A stretch of 64,000 bases of DNA from Sedimentitalea xiamensis (GTDB lineage: Bacteria > Pseudomonadota > Alphaproteobacteria > Rhodobacterales > Rhodobacteraceae). The notes beneath the pieces were generated by a model, which searched no databases, was not told the origin of the DNA, and worked only from the letters and a program-made list of their open reading frames with translations. This document shows positions 56,121 to 64,000 of this stretch, piece after piece (the stretch's first letter is position 1; every line of letters starts with the position of its first letter). The translations under genes and the position numbers were made by a program. The stretch spans positions 1 to 64,000 of the forward strand of contig NZ_JASNJE010000016.1 in the NCBI RefSeq assembly GCF_030164465.1, given 5' to 3'.

Positions 56121-56147
56121 ATGAACAGGAACTTCGACAGTAGATGA
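56121..56147 (+). CDS. Possible 8-codon upstream reading frame coupled to rnd
   Basis: ATG at 56121 encodes MNRNFDSR and its TGA stop overlaps the rnd ATG (ATGA). The only ribosome-site-like sequence for rnd, AGGAA, lies 14 bases before the rnd start, inside this frame, so rnd may depend on translation of the short frame. No conservation test was possible. A direct repeat of GCGTGGTTT lies upstream. Confidence 0.25.
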   Translation: MNRNFDSR

Positions 56148-57301
56148 AAACGCTCACAACGACGCAAGATCTGGCCGCTTTCTGCAAGCTGGCCCATGCC
56201 CAGTCCTATGTTACCGTCGATACCGAATTCCTGCGCGAACGCACCTATTATTCAAAGCTTTGTCTCGTGCAGCTTGCGCTTCCCGGCGACGGGGACGACA
56301 CAGCGGTTCTGGTGGACCCCCTGGCCGACGGCATGTCGCTTGAACCGCTGTATGACCTGTTTCGCGATACGAGCGTGATCAAGGTTTTCCACGCCGCGCG
56401 CCAGGATCTGGAAATCTTCTGGGTCGATGCGCATGTGTTCCCGGAACCGCTGTTTGACACCCAGGTCGCGGCGATGGTCTGCGGCTTTGGCGAGCAGGCC
56501 GGATATGAAACGCTGGTGCGCAAGATCGCGCATGGCTCGGTGGACAAGTCCAGCCGGTTCACCGACTGGTCGCGCCGCCCGCTGACCGAGGCGCAGAAGA
56601 AATACGCGCTGGCCGACGTGACCCACCTGCGCAAGGTCTACGAATATCTGGCGGCCGAACTGGACCAGAGCGACCGCACCCGATGGGTCGCCGAGGAACT
56701 GGAGATCCTGACCAATCCCGCGACGTATGACATCCAGCCCGAAGAGGCATGGAAACGCGTCAAGACACGCACCAATTCGCCCAAGTTCCTCGCTGTCGTG
56801 CGCGAACTGGCGGCGTTTCGCGAAGCCCATGCGCAGACCAACGACATCCCGCGCAATCGCGTTTTCAAGGACGACGCGCTGGTGGAACTGGCCTCTGCCA
56901 GGCCGCGCACCCATGCGGACCTGGGCGGCATGCGCCTTCTGCTGCGCGAAGCCCGCAAGGGGGCGATTGCCGACGGCATCCTCGCCGCGGTCGAAAAAGG
57001 GGTGAACTGCCCGCCCGGAGAGATGCCGCAACCGGACCGCAGCCGTGAGAAGCTTCAGGTCAATCCCGCGCTGGCCGACATGCTGCGTGTGCTGCTGAAA
57101 TCGAAGACGGAAAGCTCGGGCGTCGCCGCCAAGCTGATCGCGCCAAGCTCCGATCTGGATGCGATCGCCGCCGGGCTGCGCGATGTGCCCGCCCTGTCGG
57201 GCTGGCGGCGCGAGGTCTTTGGCGCGGATGCGCTCAGACTCTGCGAAGGCAAGATCGGGCTGGCCGCCAAGGGCCAATCGGTGGTCGTCGTCGAACTTTA
57301 G
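56144..57301 (+). CDS. rnd: Ribonuclease D
   Basis: A 3'-5' exoribonuclease trimming tRNA 3' ends, 385 residues. The DEDD-y catalytic residues are visible: D26 and E28 (VDTEFLRERTYYSKLCLVQ), D88 (FHAARQDLEIF), Y154 and D158 (YALADVTHL). An HRDC domain follows in the C-terminal half (LRELA-type segment near 216, AFREAHAQTNDIPRNRVFKDD). It follows purMN after 127 bases, which hold a short uORF and a repeated GCGTGGTTT. Confidence 0.95.
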   Translation: MKTLTTTQDLAAFCKLAHAQSYVTVDTEFLRERTYYSKLCLVQLALPGDGDDTAVLVDPLADGMSLEPLYDLFRDTSVIKVFHAARQDLEIFWVDAHVFPEPLFDTQVAAMVCGFGEQAGYETLVRKIAHGSVDKSSRFTDWSRRPLTEAQKKYALADVTHLRKVYEYLAAELDQSDRTRWVAEELEILTNPATYDIQPEEAWKRVKTRTNSPKFLAVVRELAAFREAHAQTNDIPRNRVFKDDALVELASARPRTHADLGGMRLLLREARKGAIADGILAAVEKGVNCPPGEMPQPDRSREKLQVNPALADMLRVLLKSKTESSGVAAKLIAPSSDLDAIAAGLRDVPALSGWRREVFGADALRLCEGKIGLAAKGQSVVVVEL

Positions 57302-57310
57302 GGCAGCGGG

Positions 57311-57826
57311 TCAGCGCCGGCGGGATTCCAGCGCGTTCTGGGCGCCCCGGACGCGCACGAGGCGCACGGCGCTCAGGTCCTGCCGGCTCAGCGTGTAGGC
57401 ATCGACCACGGTCCGGCTCCGCTGGTCCCCGACGGGCGTTTCCCAGGGCGGATAGGCCACCCGGAAATCCAGTTCCAGAATGCCGTCATCCGACACCAGT
57501 TCCGGGTTGACCGGCCGCAGTTCGGCGGCGAAGGCGCCTTGCCGGCTCGCCACGCCTTCGGCCAGAATGATCGCGCCGCTGGGGGTCGGATCGATCTGCA
57601 GTTTCGTCACGCTGGCGATCGGCACGGACAGGTCCGCGGCTTCGGGCCGGCGCAGCAGGCCGCCGCGTTCCGGCGGGATCAACGCGTTCACGGAGCCATC
57701 CGCCGCGACCGACTGAACCGGTTCGCTGCTGCCGAACCAGTTGCCCGGATTGAGACTGGAATCCCGCCAGCCGCAGGCGGACAGGGCGAGGCTGGCAGCC
57801 GTCAGGACTATCACGTTGGTTTTCAT
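57311..57826 (-). CDS. Hypothetical lipoprotein
   Basis: A 171-residue lipoprotein: signal peptide with lipobox LSAC (cysteine at 18), then a mature domain with the segment WRDSSLNPGNWFGSSEP and beta-rich sequence ending ALESRRR. Such proteins occur widely in Rhodobacterales with no assigned role. It ends nine bases from rnd in convergent orientation. The start is preceded by GGCGAGAGCGC. Confidence 0.7.
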   Translation of the reverse strand: MKTNVIVLTAASLALSACGWRDSSLNPGNWFGSSEPVQSVAADGSVNALIPPERGGLLRRPEAADLSVPIASVTKLQIDPTPSGAIILAEGVASRQGAFAAELRPVNPELVSDDGILELDFRVAYPPWETPVGDQRSRTVVDAYTLSRQDLSAVRLVRVRGAQNALESRRR

Positions 57827-57960
57827 GCGCTCTCGCCGTTCTGGAACTTGCCTGAACCCCGGTTATCGCATCCGGCACCGGTTGAAAAGACGCAAGGCGG
57901 GGCTGGACACCCAACCGCCGCCGACTTACCTGAAAGGCGCAGCCGATCAGAGGACAGACC

Positions 57961-58371
57961 ATGGCAACGCTCGCCTTCGAAGACATAGTCGAGGACTTCG
58001 AATTCCTGGAGGACTGGGAGGACCGGTATCGGCACGTGATCGAACTGGGCAAGGCGATGCCGCCGCTCGCGGACGCGCTGAAAGTGCCGGCGACCAAGGT
58101 CGACGGCTGCGCCAGCCAGGTCTGGCTGCACCCGGTGATCGAAGATGGCGCGTTCAGCTTTGATGGCGAAAGCGACGCGATGATCGTTCGCGGGCTGATC
58201 GCGGTGTTGCGGGCGCTTTACAACGGGCTTCCCGTCGCGCAGGTTCCCGCCGTTGACGCAGGCCGCGAACTGGCGCGTCTTGGGCTGCACGACCACCTGT
58301 CGGCTCAGCGGAGCAACGGATTGCGCGCCATGGTCGAACGTATCCGCGACGTGGCCTCCGAACACGCCTGA
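57961..58371 (+). CDS. sufE: SufE family iron-sulfur assembly sulfur acceptor
   Basis: SufE takes persulfide sulfur from the cysteine desulfurase SufS and passes it to the SufBCD scaffold. The product is 136 residues, with the acceptor cysteine at 50 (KVDGCASQVWL). It resembles SufE/CsdE equally. No suf genes are beside it; the neighbour DUF1638 gene converges. The start at 57961 follows GAGGACAGACC. Confidence 0.92.
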   Translation: MATLAFEDIVEDFEFLEDWEDRYRHVIELGKAMPPLADALKVPATKVDGCASQVWLHPVIEDGAFSFDGESDAMIVRGLIAVLRALYNGLPVAQVPAVDAGRELARLGLHDHLSAQRSNGLRAMVERIRDVASEHA

Positions 58372-58391
58372 TCCGTCTTGGCCGATGGCCG

Positions 58392-59036
58392 TCAGGTCGG
58401 ACGATCCGCCCAGCGGGTCAGTGTCCTGTCCAGATCTCCATAACCGGTCAAGCGGCGCTCGAAATCGAGACCGAGGCGGTCGGCGCAGGCGCGGGCCCTT
58501 TCCGTCAGGACCGGATCGTCGGTCTGCGCCTGATAGACCAGCTTGCTATAGTGGCCGAAATACATGTCGCGCAGGTCCGGATGGCGGTCCAGTCCCAACG
58601 GTTTCCAGATGAAGGCGTCGAACTGCCGGGCCAGGAAGTCGGTCAGGTAGAAGGCGGTGATCTCGTCGGAATGCCGGGCGAAGCGATCGTTGCCTTCATA
58701 GAAGGAATAGCAATGCGGGCCGGCGATCATCTCGACCCCCAGCCTGTCGCAGGCGGCGGCGAGATGGCCGCCGGTGCCGCAATCGGCATAGACCACGAAG
58801 ATCTGCGCATAGGCATCGCTGTGCCGTGCGATGGTTGCCTCGACCGCGCCGGTGATCTTTTCCGGGTGGTTGTGCAGGATCGCCGGCAGGCAGGTCAGGT
58901 CCATGTGGTCCCACCGGTTGCGCGCCTTCAGGTCGAGGATCTCGCGGGCCAGCGCCCCACAACCGATCAGGAGAATACGGCCGGTGCCGGCGGGCTGCAG
59001 GCCGCAGTCGGTGAGGGTTTCGTCGGTCACGGCCAT
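58392..59036 (-). CDS. DUF1638 family protein
   Basis: A 214-residue protein of the DUF1638 family. The pattern GRILLIGCGALAREILDLK and LTCLPAILHNHPEKI, then VYADCGTGGHLAAACDRLG is characteristic. Three conserved cysteines suggest a metal or corrinoid-related site; some homologues lie beside corrinoid methyltransferases. That fits loosely with the corrinoid protein 550 bases to the right, but no reaction is proven. It starts at 59036 and diverges from the thioesterase gene. Confidence 0.75.
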   Translation of the reverse strand: MAVTDETLTDCGLQPAGTGRILLIGCGALAREILDLKARNRWDHMDLTCLPAILHNHPEKITGAVEATIARHSDAYAQIFVVYADCGTGGHLAAACDRLGVEMIAGPHCYSFYEGNDRFARHSDEITAFYLTDFLARQFDAFIWKPLGLDRHPDLRDMYFGHYSKLVYQAQTDDPVLTERARACADRLGLDFERRLTGYGDLDRTLTRWADRPT

Positions 59037-59120
59037 CGTGATGCGTTCCTATTCTGTCTGAGCCGGGCTAGGGTGCGGCCAGGATAGCCCATCAGCCGGT
59101 CATGGGGCAAAGGAGTCGCG

Positions 59121-59582
59121 ATGCACCCGACATTCGAACCACGCAACCCGGATTTCGAAACGCTGGTGCGCGACGGCTTTGCGCGCCAGTCACTGATGCG
59201 CACCTTTGGCGCGCGGCTGGAGACGGTCGAACCCGGTCTGGTGGTGCTGACGCTGGGGCTTGACCCGGCTCTGCTGCAACAACACGGATTCCTGCATGGC
59301 GGTGTCAGCGGGGCGATGCTGGACACGGCCTGCGGATTCGCGGCCCTGTCGCTGATGTCGCCGGGGGCCGGGGTTCTGACGGTGGAATACAAGATCAACT
59401 TCCTGGCGCCCGCCAGGGGCAGGTCGTTCCGCTTCGAAGGCCGCGTGATCCGCCCCGGCAGGACATTGCTGCGAACCGAGGGCGCGGCCCTGGCGATGGA
59501 CGGGAACGGCGAAACGCCGACCCTGATCGCCACCGTCAGCGCCACGATGATGTGCGTTCAGGGTCAGGGAATCGTCGGCTGA
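59121..59582 (+). CDS. PaaI/DUF4442-like hotdog thioesterase
   Basis: A 153-residue hotdog protein. The active-site helix region QQHGFLHGGVSGAMLDTACGFAAL contains the HGG and D typical of acyl-CoA thioesterases of the PaaI group, and VLTVEYKINFLAPARG is the following strand. It probably hydrolyses an acyl-CoA, substrate unknown. It is a second such gene in the window beside the one at 3373 but is not a close duplicate. It ends three bases from the convergent corrinoid protein gene. Confidence 0.83.
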   Translation: MHPTFEPRNPDFETLVRDGFARQSLMRTFGARLETVEPGLVVLTLGLDPALLQQHGFLHGGVSGAMLDTACGFAALSLMSPGAGVLTVEYKINFLAPARGRSFRFEGRVIRPGRTLLRTEGAALAMDGNGETPTLIATVSATMMCVQGQGIVG

Positions 59583-59585
59583 GGC

Positions 59586-60287
59586 TCAGACCGCCGCCAT
59601 ACGGTTGTGCTTGCGTCCGATCCAGTGTTTCGCGGTTTCCACGGCCACCGCGGCATCGCGGCAATAGGCGTCCGCACCGATGGCCTTGCCGAATTCCTCG
59701 TTCAGCGGCGCGCCGCCGACCAGCACGATGTAATCCTCGCGCTTGCCCTGTTCGACCAGCGTGTCGATGACCACTTTCATGTAGGGCATTGTCGTGGTCA
59801 GCAGGGCGGACATGCCGAGAATGTCGGCGTCTTCGCGTTCCAGCGCCTCGAGATAGTTTTCGACCGGGTTGTTGATGCCGAGATCGACGATCTCGAAACC
59901 CGCGCCTTCCATCATCATCCCGACAAGGTTCTTGCCGATGTCGTGGATATCGCCCTTGACGGTGCCGATCACCATCTTTCCGACGCGCGGCGCGCCGGTT
60001 TCGGCCAGCAGCGGCTTCAGGATCGCCATGCCGCCCTTCATCGCGTTGGCGGCCAGAAGAACCTCGGGAACGAACAGGATCCCATCGCGGAAATCCGCCC
60101 CGACGATGGTCATGCCGCCGACCAGGGCTTCGGTCAGAACCCGGTAGGGCTCCCAGCCGCGTTCCAGCAGGATGTTCACGCCTTCCTCGATCTCTTCCTT
60201 GAGACCGTCATAGAGGTCGTCGAACATCTGTTGGACAAGTTCCTCGTCATCAAGATCCGACAGGATGATGTCGTCTTCGTCAGACAT
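59586..60287 (-). CDS. Corrinoid (B12-binding) protein, part of a split methionine synthase
   Basis: A 233-residue cobalamin-binding protein: N-terminal helical cap (about 10-100) and Rossmann domain with the cobalt ligand motif DIHDIG (D113, H115, G118), then ISALLTTTM-type residues (here GMSALLTTTMPYMK). It carries methyl groups on B12 between a methyl donor and homocysteine. A three-part methionine synthase was reported in the roseobacter Phaeobacter inhibens, and this gene fits the B12 domain. The ATG at 60287 follows GAGGAAC. It diverges from the SOS-linked radical SAM gene. Confidence 0.87.
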   Translation of the reverse strand: MSDEDDIILSDLDDEELVQQMFDDLYDGLKEEIEEGVNILLERGWEPYRVLTEALVGGMTIVGADFRDGILFVPEVLLAANAMKGGMAILKPLLAETGAPRVGKMVIGTVKGDIHDIGKNLVGMMMEGAGFEIVDLGINNPVENYLEALEREDADILGMSALLTTTMPYMKVVIDTLVEQGKREDYIVLVGGAPLNEEFGKAIGADAYCRDAAVAVETAKHWIGRKHNRMAAV

Positions 60288-60467
60288 GGGCGCGTTCCTC
60301 GATTGATGGGGCCATGCCCCGGCTGAGTCTTTTCGGTCTTTTCGGTCATTTGATGCCTTTTGGACTGCGTTGATTGCGACACTGGCGGCGCTGCAACCGA
60401 CCTTGGTGGCCGAATTCCGCGGTTTTTTCCACCGTTGCAGGCGTCCGGGCAAAGCGGCCTTGATAAT

Positions 60468-60482
60468 GTTCCCTAAATGTTC
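60468..60482 (+). promoter_or_regulatory. LexA-type SOS box upstream of the PA0069-like gene
   Basis: GTTC-CCTAAAT-GTTC matches the alphaproteobacterial LexA consensus GTTC-N7-GTTC exactly. It ends 11 bases before the ATG of the radical SAM gene, in the spot where a repressor would block initiation. No second box was noticed by eye in the window. Confidence 0.7.
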
Positions 60483-60493
60483 CATCGTTTTCC

Positions 60494-61573
60494 ATGGACT
60501 GCGAAATTCCGATAGACAAGGCCCGCCGAAGGGCGCGCGGGGCGGTGAGCAACCGTAGCGGCCGCTTCGATCTCGACCGGAGGGCGGAGCCCGATGGCTG
60601 GGAAGGGCAGGCGGACGATACGGGAATTGCAACCGAGGTCAGCCTGGAAACGCCGCGCAGCCTGATCACCTACAACCGGAGCCCGGATCTACCCTTCGAC
60701 CGGTCGATCAATCCCTATCGCGGATGCGAACACGGCTGCATCTACTGTTTCGCGCGCCCTTCCCATGCATGGCTGGGTCTGTCTCCGGGGCTGGATTTCG
60801 AAACCCGCCTGATCGCCCGGCCCGGTGCCGCGAAGGTCCTGGACCGCGAATTGCGGTCGTCGCGTTACCGCGTCGCGACCATTGCCGTCGGGACCAACAC
60901 CGATCCCTATCAACCGATCGAGCGGGACCATCGGATCATGCGGGACTGTCTCGGGGTCCTGTCAGAGTTCAGGCATCCGGTGGCGATCGTCACGAAAGGG
61001 GCGCTTGTCGAACGGGACATCGACATTCTGGCGCCGATGGCGCGGCAGGGGCTGGCGCGGGTCGGGATATCGCTGACGACTCTGGACCCGGATCTGAGCC
61101 GCCGGATGGAACCGCGCGCGCCTGCGCCGGCCCGCCGGTTGCGCGTGATCCGGCGGCTTGTCGAGGCCGGCATCCCGGTGCGGGTCATGGCGTCGCCCAT
61201 GGTGCCGGGCCTGACCGATCACGAGCTGGAAACGATCCTGTCCGCGGCGCGCGATGCCGGGGCCGATGCGGCGAGCTGGATCATGCTCCGCCTGCCGCGC
61301 GAGGTGTCGCCGCTCTGGCAGGAATGGCTGGCGGAACATTACCCCGACCGCGCCGCTCGGGTCATGGCGCGGCTGCGCGACATGCACGGCGGCAAGGATT
61401 ACGATGCGCGCTGGGGCCATCGCATGCGCGGCGAAGGCCCCTATGCGGAGATGATCGCGCAAAGGTTCCGGCTGGCGACGCTGCGCCTGGGTCTGGACCG
61501 TCCGGTCGCGCCGTTGCGGAGCGATCTGTTCGCGGTGCCGCCCGAACCGGGCGATCAGTTGTCGCTGTTCTGA
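60494..61573 (+). CDS. PA0069 family radical SAM protein, SOS-controlled
   Basis: A 359-residue radical SAM enzyme with cysteines 78, 82 and 85 in GCEHGCIYCFAR (CxxxCxxC) binding the 4Fe-4S cluster. The remaining sequence (PYQPIERDHRIMRDCLGVL; GLARVGISLTTLDPDLSRRMEP) matches the PA0069/Rv2578c group, distantly related to spore photoproduct lyase. The product reaction is unknown. The near-perfect LexA box just upstream suggests a role in DNA damage response. It lies between two genes of split methionine synthase by chance or recent organisation. Confidence 0.87.
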   Translation: MDCEIPIDKARRRARGAVSNRSGRFDLDRRAEPDGWEGQADDTGIATEVSLETPRSLITYNRSPDLPFDRSINPYRGCEHGCIYCFARPSHAWLGLSPGLDFETRLIARPGAAKVLDRELRSSRYRVATIAVGTNTDPYQPIERDHRIMRDCLGVLSEFRHPVAIVTKGALVERDIDILAPMARQGLARVGISLTTLDPDLSRRMEPRAPAPARRLRVIRRLVEAGIPVRVMASPMVPGLTDHELETILSAARDAGADAASWIMLRLPREVSPLWQEWLAEHYPDRAARVMARLRDMHGGKDYDARWGHRMRGEGPYAEMIAQRFRLATLRLGLDRPVAPLRSDLFAVPPEPGDQLSLF

Positions 61574-61726
61574 TGCGCAAGACCGCTCCGGGCGGAAAAG
61601 CAAGCGGGCGGATCCGGGTTGCAAGACCGCCGAACCCCATGCGAGGGACGCAGCGCGCATTTTTTTGAATGCCGTTTTCATGAATGCCAGCAGCCTGTTA
61701 AGGCCGTTTCTTCATCCGGTTTCGCG

Positions 61727-62740
61727 CTAGCTGCGCCGTCGACCCCGGCGTTCCCGAGGTTTCGGCGTATCGTCGCCGGTTCCGTCGCTGGCCGAAGAAA
61801 ATGCGCCGAGCGCCGCGGTGATCTGATCCAGGGTCGGGCGCCCGCCCAGGGGCCGTTCGTCGAGCGCCGCCCGCATCAGGCGCAGGTGTTCGGGCATGGT
61901 GCCGCAACAGCCTCCGATGATCCGCGCGCCGCAATCGCGCGCCATCGCCGCGTAATCGGCCATCAGCGCCGGCGTGCCGTCATAGTGGATGTGGCCATCC
62001 ACGTATTTCGGGATGCCGGCATTGCCCTTGGCGATGAGCGGCCGTTCGGTGCCCTGCGCGGCAAAACCGAGAAGGGTGCGCAGGATGTCGGAGGCTCCGG
62101 TGCCACAATTGGCGCCGAAAGCCAGCGGCGGATGATCCAGCGCTTCGACCATCTGGACCATGTCCGCCGAGGTCACGCCCATCATCGTGCGCCCGGCGGT
62201 GTCAAAGCTCATCGTGCCGCACCAGGGCAGGCCGACAAGCGAAAACGCTTCGGCGGCGGCGCGGTATTCCTCGGGCGCGGAAATGGTTTCCAGCCACAGC
62301 ACATCGACGCCGCCTTCTTTCAGCCCGTCCGCCTGTTCGTGGAACATCTCGACCGCCAGCGCATGGCTGAGCGTGCCGACCGGTTCCATGATTTCGCCGG
62401 TCGGACCGACCGATCCGGCGACCACCACCGGGCGGGCGGCCGTGTCCGCGATGTCGCGCCCAAGCTCTGCCCCGACCCGCGACAGTTCGCGCACCCGGTT
62501 CTGCGCATCGTGCAGTTTCAGCCGGGCGGCCGTTCCGCCGAACGTGTTGGTGAGGAACAGGTCGCTCCCGGCATCGACCGATCCCTTGTAGAGCGCGCGA
62601 ATCTTGGCGGGCTCGTTGACGTTCCAGAGTTCCGGCGCTTCGCCGGACATCAGCCCCATGTTGAACAGGTTGGTGCCGGTCGCGCCATCGGCGAGGATCA
62701 CTTCCTTTGCCGCCAGCAGTTTCTCAAAGGCATTGGTCAC
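61727..62740 (-). CDS. Homocysteine S-methyltransferase (split MetH / betaine-homocysteine type)
   Basis: A 337-residue zinc methyltransferase domain protein. The zinc cysteines are in GANCGTGASD and IIGGCCGTMPEHL. It can transfer a methyl from a corrinoid protein, or betaine, to homocysteine. Together with the corrinoid protein at 59586 it forms two parts of a split methionine synthase; the pterin-binding part is not in this window. The C-terminal tail is basic (RERRGRRRS), unlike typical family members. The start at 62740 follows AGGATGATTC at a poor spacing, so the exact start is uncertain. Confidence 0.85.
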   Translation of the reverse strand: MTNAFEKLLAAKEVILADGATGTNLFNMGLMSGEAPELWNVNEPAKIRALYKGSVDAGSDLFLTNTFGGTAARLKLHDAQNRVRELSRVGAELGRDIADTAARPVVVAGSVGPTGEIMEPVGTLSHALAVEMFHEQADGLKEGGVDVLWLETISAPEEYRAAAEAFSLVGLPWCGTMSFDTAGRTMMGVTSADMVQMVEALDHPPLAFGANCGTGASDILRTLLGFAAQGTERPLIAKGNAGIPKYVDGHIHYDGTPALMADYAAMARDCGARIIGGCCGTMPEHLRLMRAALDERPLGGRPTLDQITAALGAFSSASDGTGDDTPKPRERRGRRRS

Positions 62741-62900
62741 GATGAATCATCCTGTCAGTTTGGTCGGCGGATTGCTCTGCGTCGTCGGTCGCTGGCGCCT
62801 GGCGGACGCAGAGCAAGGAAGCGGCGGCCGAACACACGAGGCGCAGCCCAAAGAACGGCATCCATCCCGTATTTGAGGCCCGGAAACGGTCAGTCCGGGT

Positions 62901-63218
62901 TCAGCCGACCTCTTTCATGATCTGGTCCTTGGCCACCGCCATCAGCTCGTCCATCTTGGCGCGGATCGTGTTGGCATCGGCCTTGTCCCCGAGATCGGCG
63001 GCCAGCTTGCGCACGACATCCTCATGTCCGGCTTCCTCGAAATCGGCCAGCACGACGGATTTGGCGTAGTCATCCGCATCGCTTCCGGATTTGCCCAACA
63101 GTCCGGCGGCCCAGAGACCGGTCAGCTTGTTGCGGCGCGCGACGGCTTTGAAGGTCATTTCCTCGTCGTGAGCGTATTTCGCTTCGAAGGCGTTTTCGCG
63201 ATCGTCGAATGTGGTCAT
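62901..63218 (-). CDS. F1-ATPase inhibitor zeta subunit (DUF1476)
   Basis: A 105-residue alphaproteobacterial protein shown in Paracoccus denitrificans to inhibit the rotating F1-ATPase with its N-terminal helix. [32 protein letters not shown] is the conserved start, quoted here only in key parts: DDRENAFE and DEEMTFKA at about residues 5-23. The ATG at 63218 follows GGGCAGCAGCC. It diverges from purC with a 158-base gap. The atp genes are elsewhere. Confidence 0.92.
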   Translation of the reverse strand: MTTFDDRENAFEAKYAHDEEMTFKAVARRNKLTGLWAAGLLGKSGSDADDYAKSVVLADFEEAGHEDVVRKLAADLGDKADANTIRAKMDELMAVAKDQIMKEVG

Positions 63219-63269
63219 GGCTGCTGCCCTTTGCGATATTGTGTCTCTGGCAGATATGCCGGTCCGTCC

Positions 63270-63283
63270 GCTCTTGTGCAAGA
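63270..63283. promoter_or_regulatory. Palindrome in the DUF1476-purC intergenic region
   Basis: CTCTTG-TG-CAAGAG is a perfect 6-bp inverted repeat with a 2-base centre, lying 13 bases before the purC -35 element. It may be an operator or only a small hairpin. The binding protein is unknown. Confidence 0.3.
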
Positions 63284-63295
63284 GGGGGCGGCACG

Positions 63296-63324
63296 CTTGC
63301 GACACTGCGGCCCTTGCACTATAG
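63296..63324 (+). promoter_or_regulatory. purC promoter candidate
   Basis: TTGCGA at 63296-63301 and TATAGC at 63319-63324 are separated by 17 bases. The start is expected near 63331, about 46 bases before the ATG. Confidence 0.5.
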
Positions 63325-63376
63325 CGGCGTCACGGGGCCGGGTCTGTCCGGGCCGATCAACCCTGAAAGGCAGTTC

Positions 63377-64000
63377 ATGGCGCGTCGCAAGAAGATATAC
63401 GAAGGCAAGGCCAAGATATTGTACGAAGGTCCCGAACCGGGGACGATCGTGCAGTATTTCAAGGATGACGCCACCGCGTTCAATGCCCAGAAAAAGGACG
63501 TCATCGACGGCAAGGGGGTTCTGAACAACCTGCTGAGCGAGTTTTTCATGACCGGGCTGAACACGATCGGTGTTCCGACTCATTTCATCCGCCGGCTGAA
63601 CATGCGCGAACAGCTGGTGCGCAGCTGCGAGATCATCCCCCTGGAAATCATCGTGCGCAATTTCGCGGCCGGCTCGATGAGCCAGCGGCTGGGGATCGAC
63701 GAAGGCACGCAATTGCCTCGGCCGATTGTCGAATACTGCTACAAGGATGACAAGCTGGGCGACCCGCTGGTGACGGAGGAACATATCGCCGCCTTCGGCT
63801 GGGCCAGCCAGCAGGACATGGACGACGTTCTGAGCCTGGCGCTGCGGGTCAACGATTTCATGTCCGGCCTCATGTATGGCGTCGGCATTCGGCTGGTGGA
63901 TTTCAAGATCGAGATCGGCCGTATCTATGACGGCGATTTCCAGCGCCTGATCGTGGCGGACGAAATCAGCCCGGACAGCTGCCGGTTGTGGGATATCGAG
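63377..64000 (+). CDS. purC: Phosphoribosylaminoimidazole-succinocarboxamide synthase, 5' part
   Basis: PurC joins aspartate to CAIR with ATP in purine synthesis. The first 208 codons are present, and the gene runs off the right edge; the family is about 250 residues, so only the C-terminal fifth is missing. [14 protein letters not shown], then [13 protein letters not shown], then FKIEIGR match SAICAR synthase. The ATG at 63377 follows GAAAGGC. It follows the zeta-subunit gene divergently, a known alphaproteobacterial neighbourhood; purS, purQ or purL may lie further right. Confidence 0.95.
   Translation, partial: MARRKKIYEGKAKILYEGPEPGTIVQYFKDDATAFNAQKKDVIDGKGVLNNLLSEFFMTGLNTIGVPTHFIRRLNMREQLVRSCEIIPLEIIVRNFAAGSMSQRLGIDEGTQLPRPIVEYCYKDDKLGDPLVTEEHIAAFGWASQQDMDDVLSLALRVNDFMSGLMYGVGIRLVDFKIEIGRIYDGDFQRLIVADEISPDSCRLWDIE

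Noticed and set aside
1-64000. CRISPR array, toxin-antitoxin pair, phage or restriction genes
   Set aside because: None seen: no regularly spaced long repeats, and the genes here are housekeeping or known metabolic families. The three 11-bp iterons at 24119 are too short and close for a CRISPR array.

Overview
The window is a compact, GC-rich chromosomal stretch of an alphaproteobacterium, most probably a member of the Rhodobacteraceae (Roseobacter group). The evidence is the gene content: TrmFO, yajC-secDF beside an Mth938-like gene and ccmABCDG, DUF1476 (the alphaproteobacterial F1-ATPase zeta inhibitor) beside purC, DUF6455 and DUF6314 proteins, a split B12-dependent methionine synthase, and a GTTC-N7-GTTC SOS box. 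Most of it is core genome. I see no prophage, CRISPR array, integron or rRNA. The only mobile DNA is what looks like the end of an IS5-type element running off the left edge.

Layout. 1-10 kb: IS end, gluQ, trmFO, an enoyl-CoA hydratase-like gene, a hotdog thioesterase, rplM-rpsI with promoter and terminator, rarD overlapping a LOG-family gene, a LysM protein and an Atm1-type ABC exporter. 10-15.5 kb: RND efflux permease and adaptor with a palindromic operator candidate. 15.5-22.5 kb: yfgM-like, bamB and der, a fatty acid desaturase, a TspO-like protein and serS. 22.5-31.2 kb: a membrane pentapeptide-repeat protein divergent from yajC-secD-secF (with three 11-bp iterons between them), a TauE/SafE permease, an Mth938-like protein and the cytochrome c maturation genes ccmABCDG. 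31-42 kb: acnA, a DUF1223 protein, an LpxL-like acyltransferase, an EamA permease, an orphan FliG-like protein, two small secreted proteins, purB, DUF6314, DUF6455 and bioY. 42-54 kb, the most accessory-looking part: two secreted proteins, a hydrolase-OsmC fusion, an RTX protein, a frameshifted pseudogene, a DUF3445 haem protein, a hypothetical gene, a polyprenyl synthetase, a 1110-residue SAM/cyclase/ATPase/TPR protein and a phytoene-desaturase-like flavoprotein. 54-64 kb: a CAT-anticodon tRNA, purM-purN, rnd, a lipoprotein, sufE, DUF1638, a thioesterase, a corrinoid protein, an SOS-linked radical SAM gene, a homocysteine methyltransferase, the F1 zeta inhibitor and the start of purC.

How the genes work together. 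Envelope biogenesis is well represented (SecDF-YajC, BamB/YfgM, the LpxL-like acyltransferase, LysM, Ccm). Purine synthesis appears in three separate places (purB, purMN, purC). The corrinoid protein and the homocysteine methyltransferase are two parts of a split methionine synthase. The polyprenyl synthetase, cyclase/ATPase and flavoprotein may form an uncharacterised isoprenoid-linked locus. This is the best candidate here for something undescribed, but the functional link is inferred from position only.
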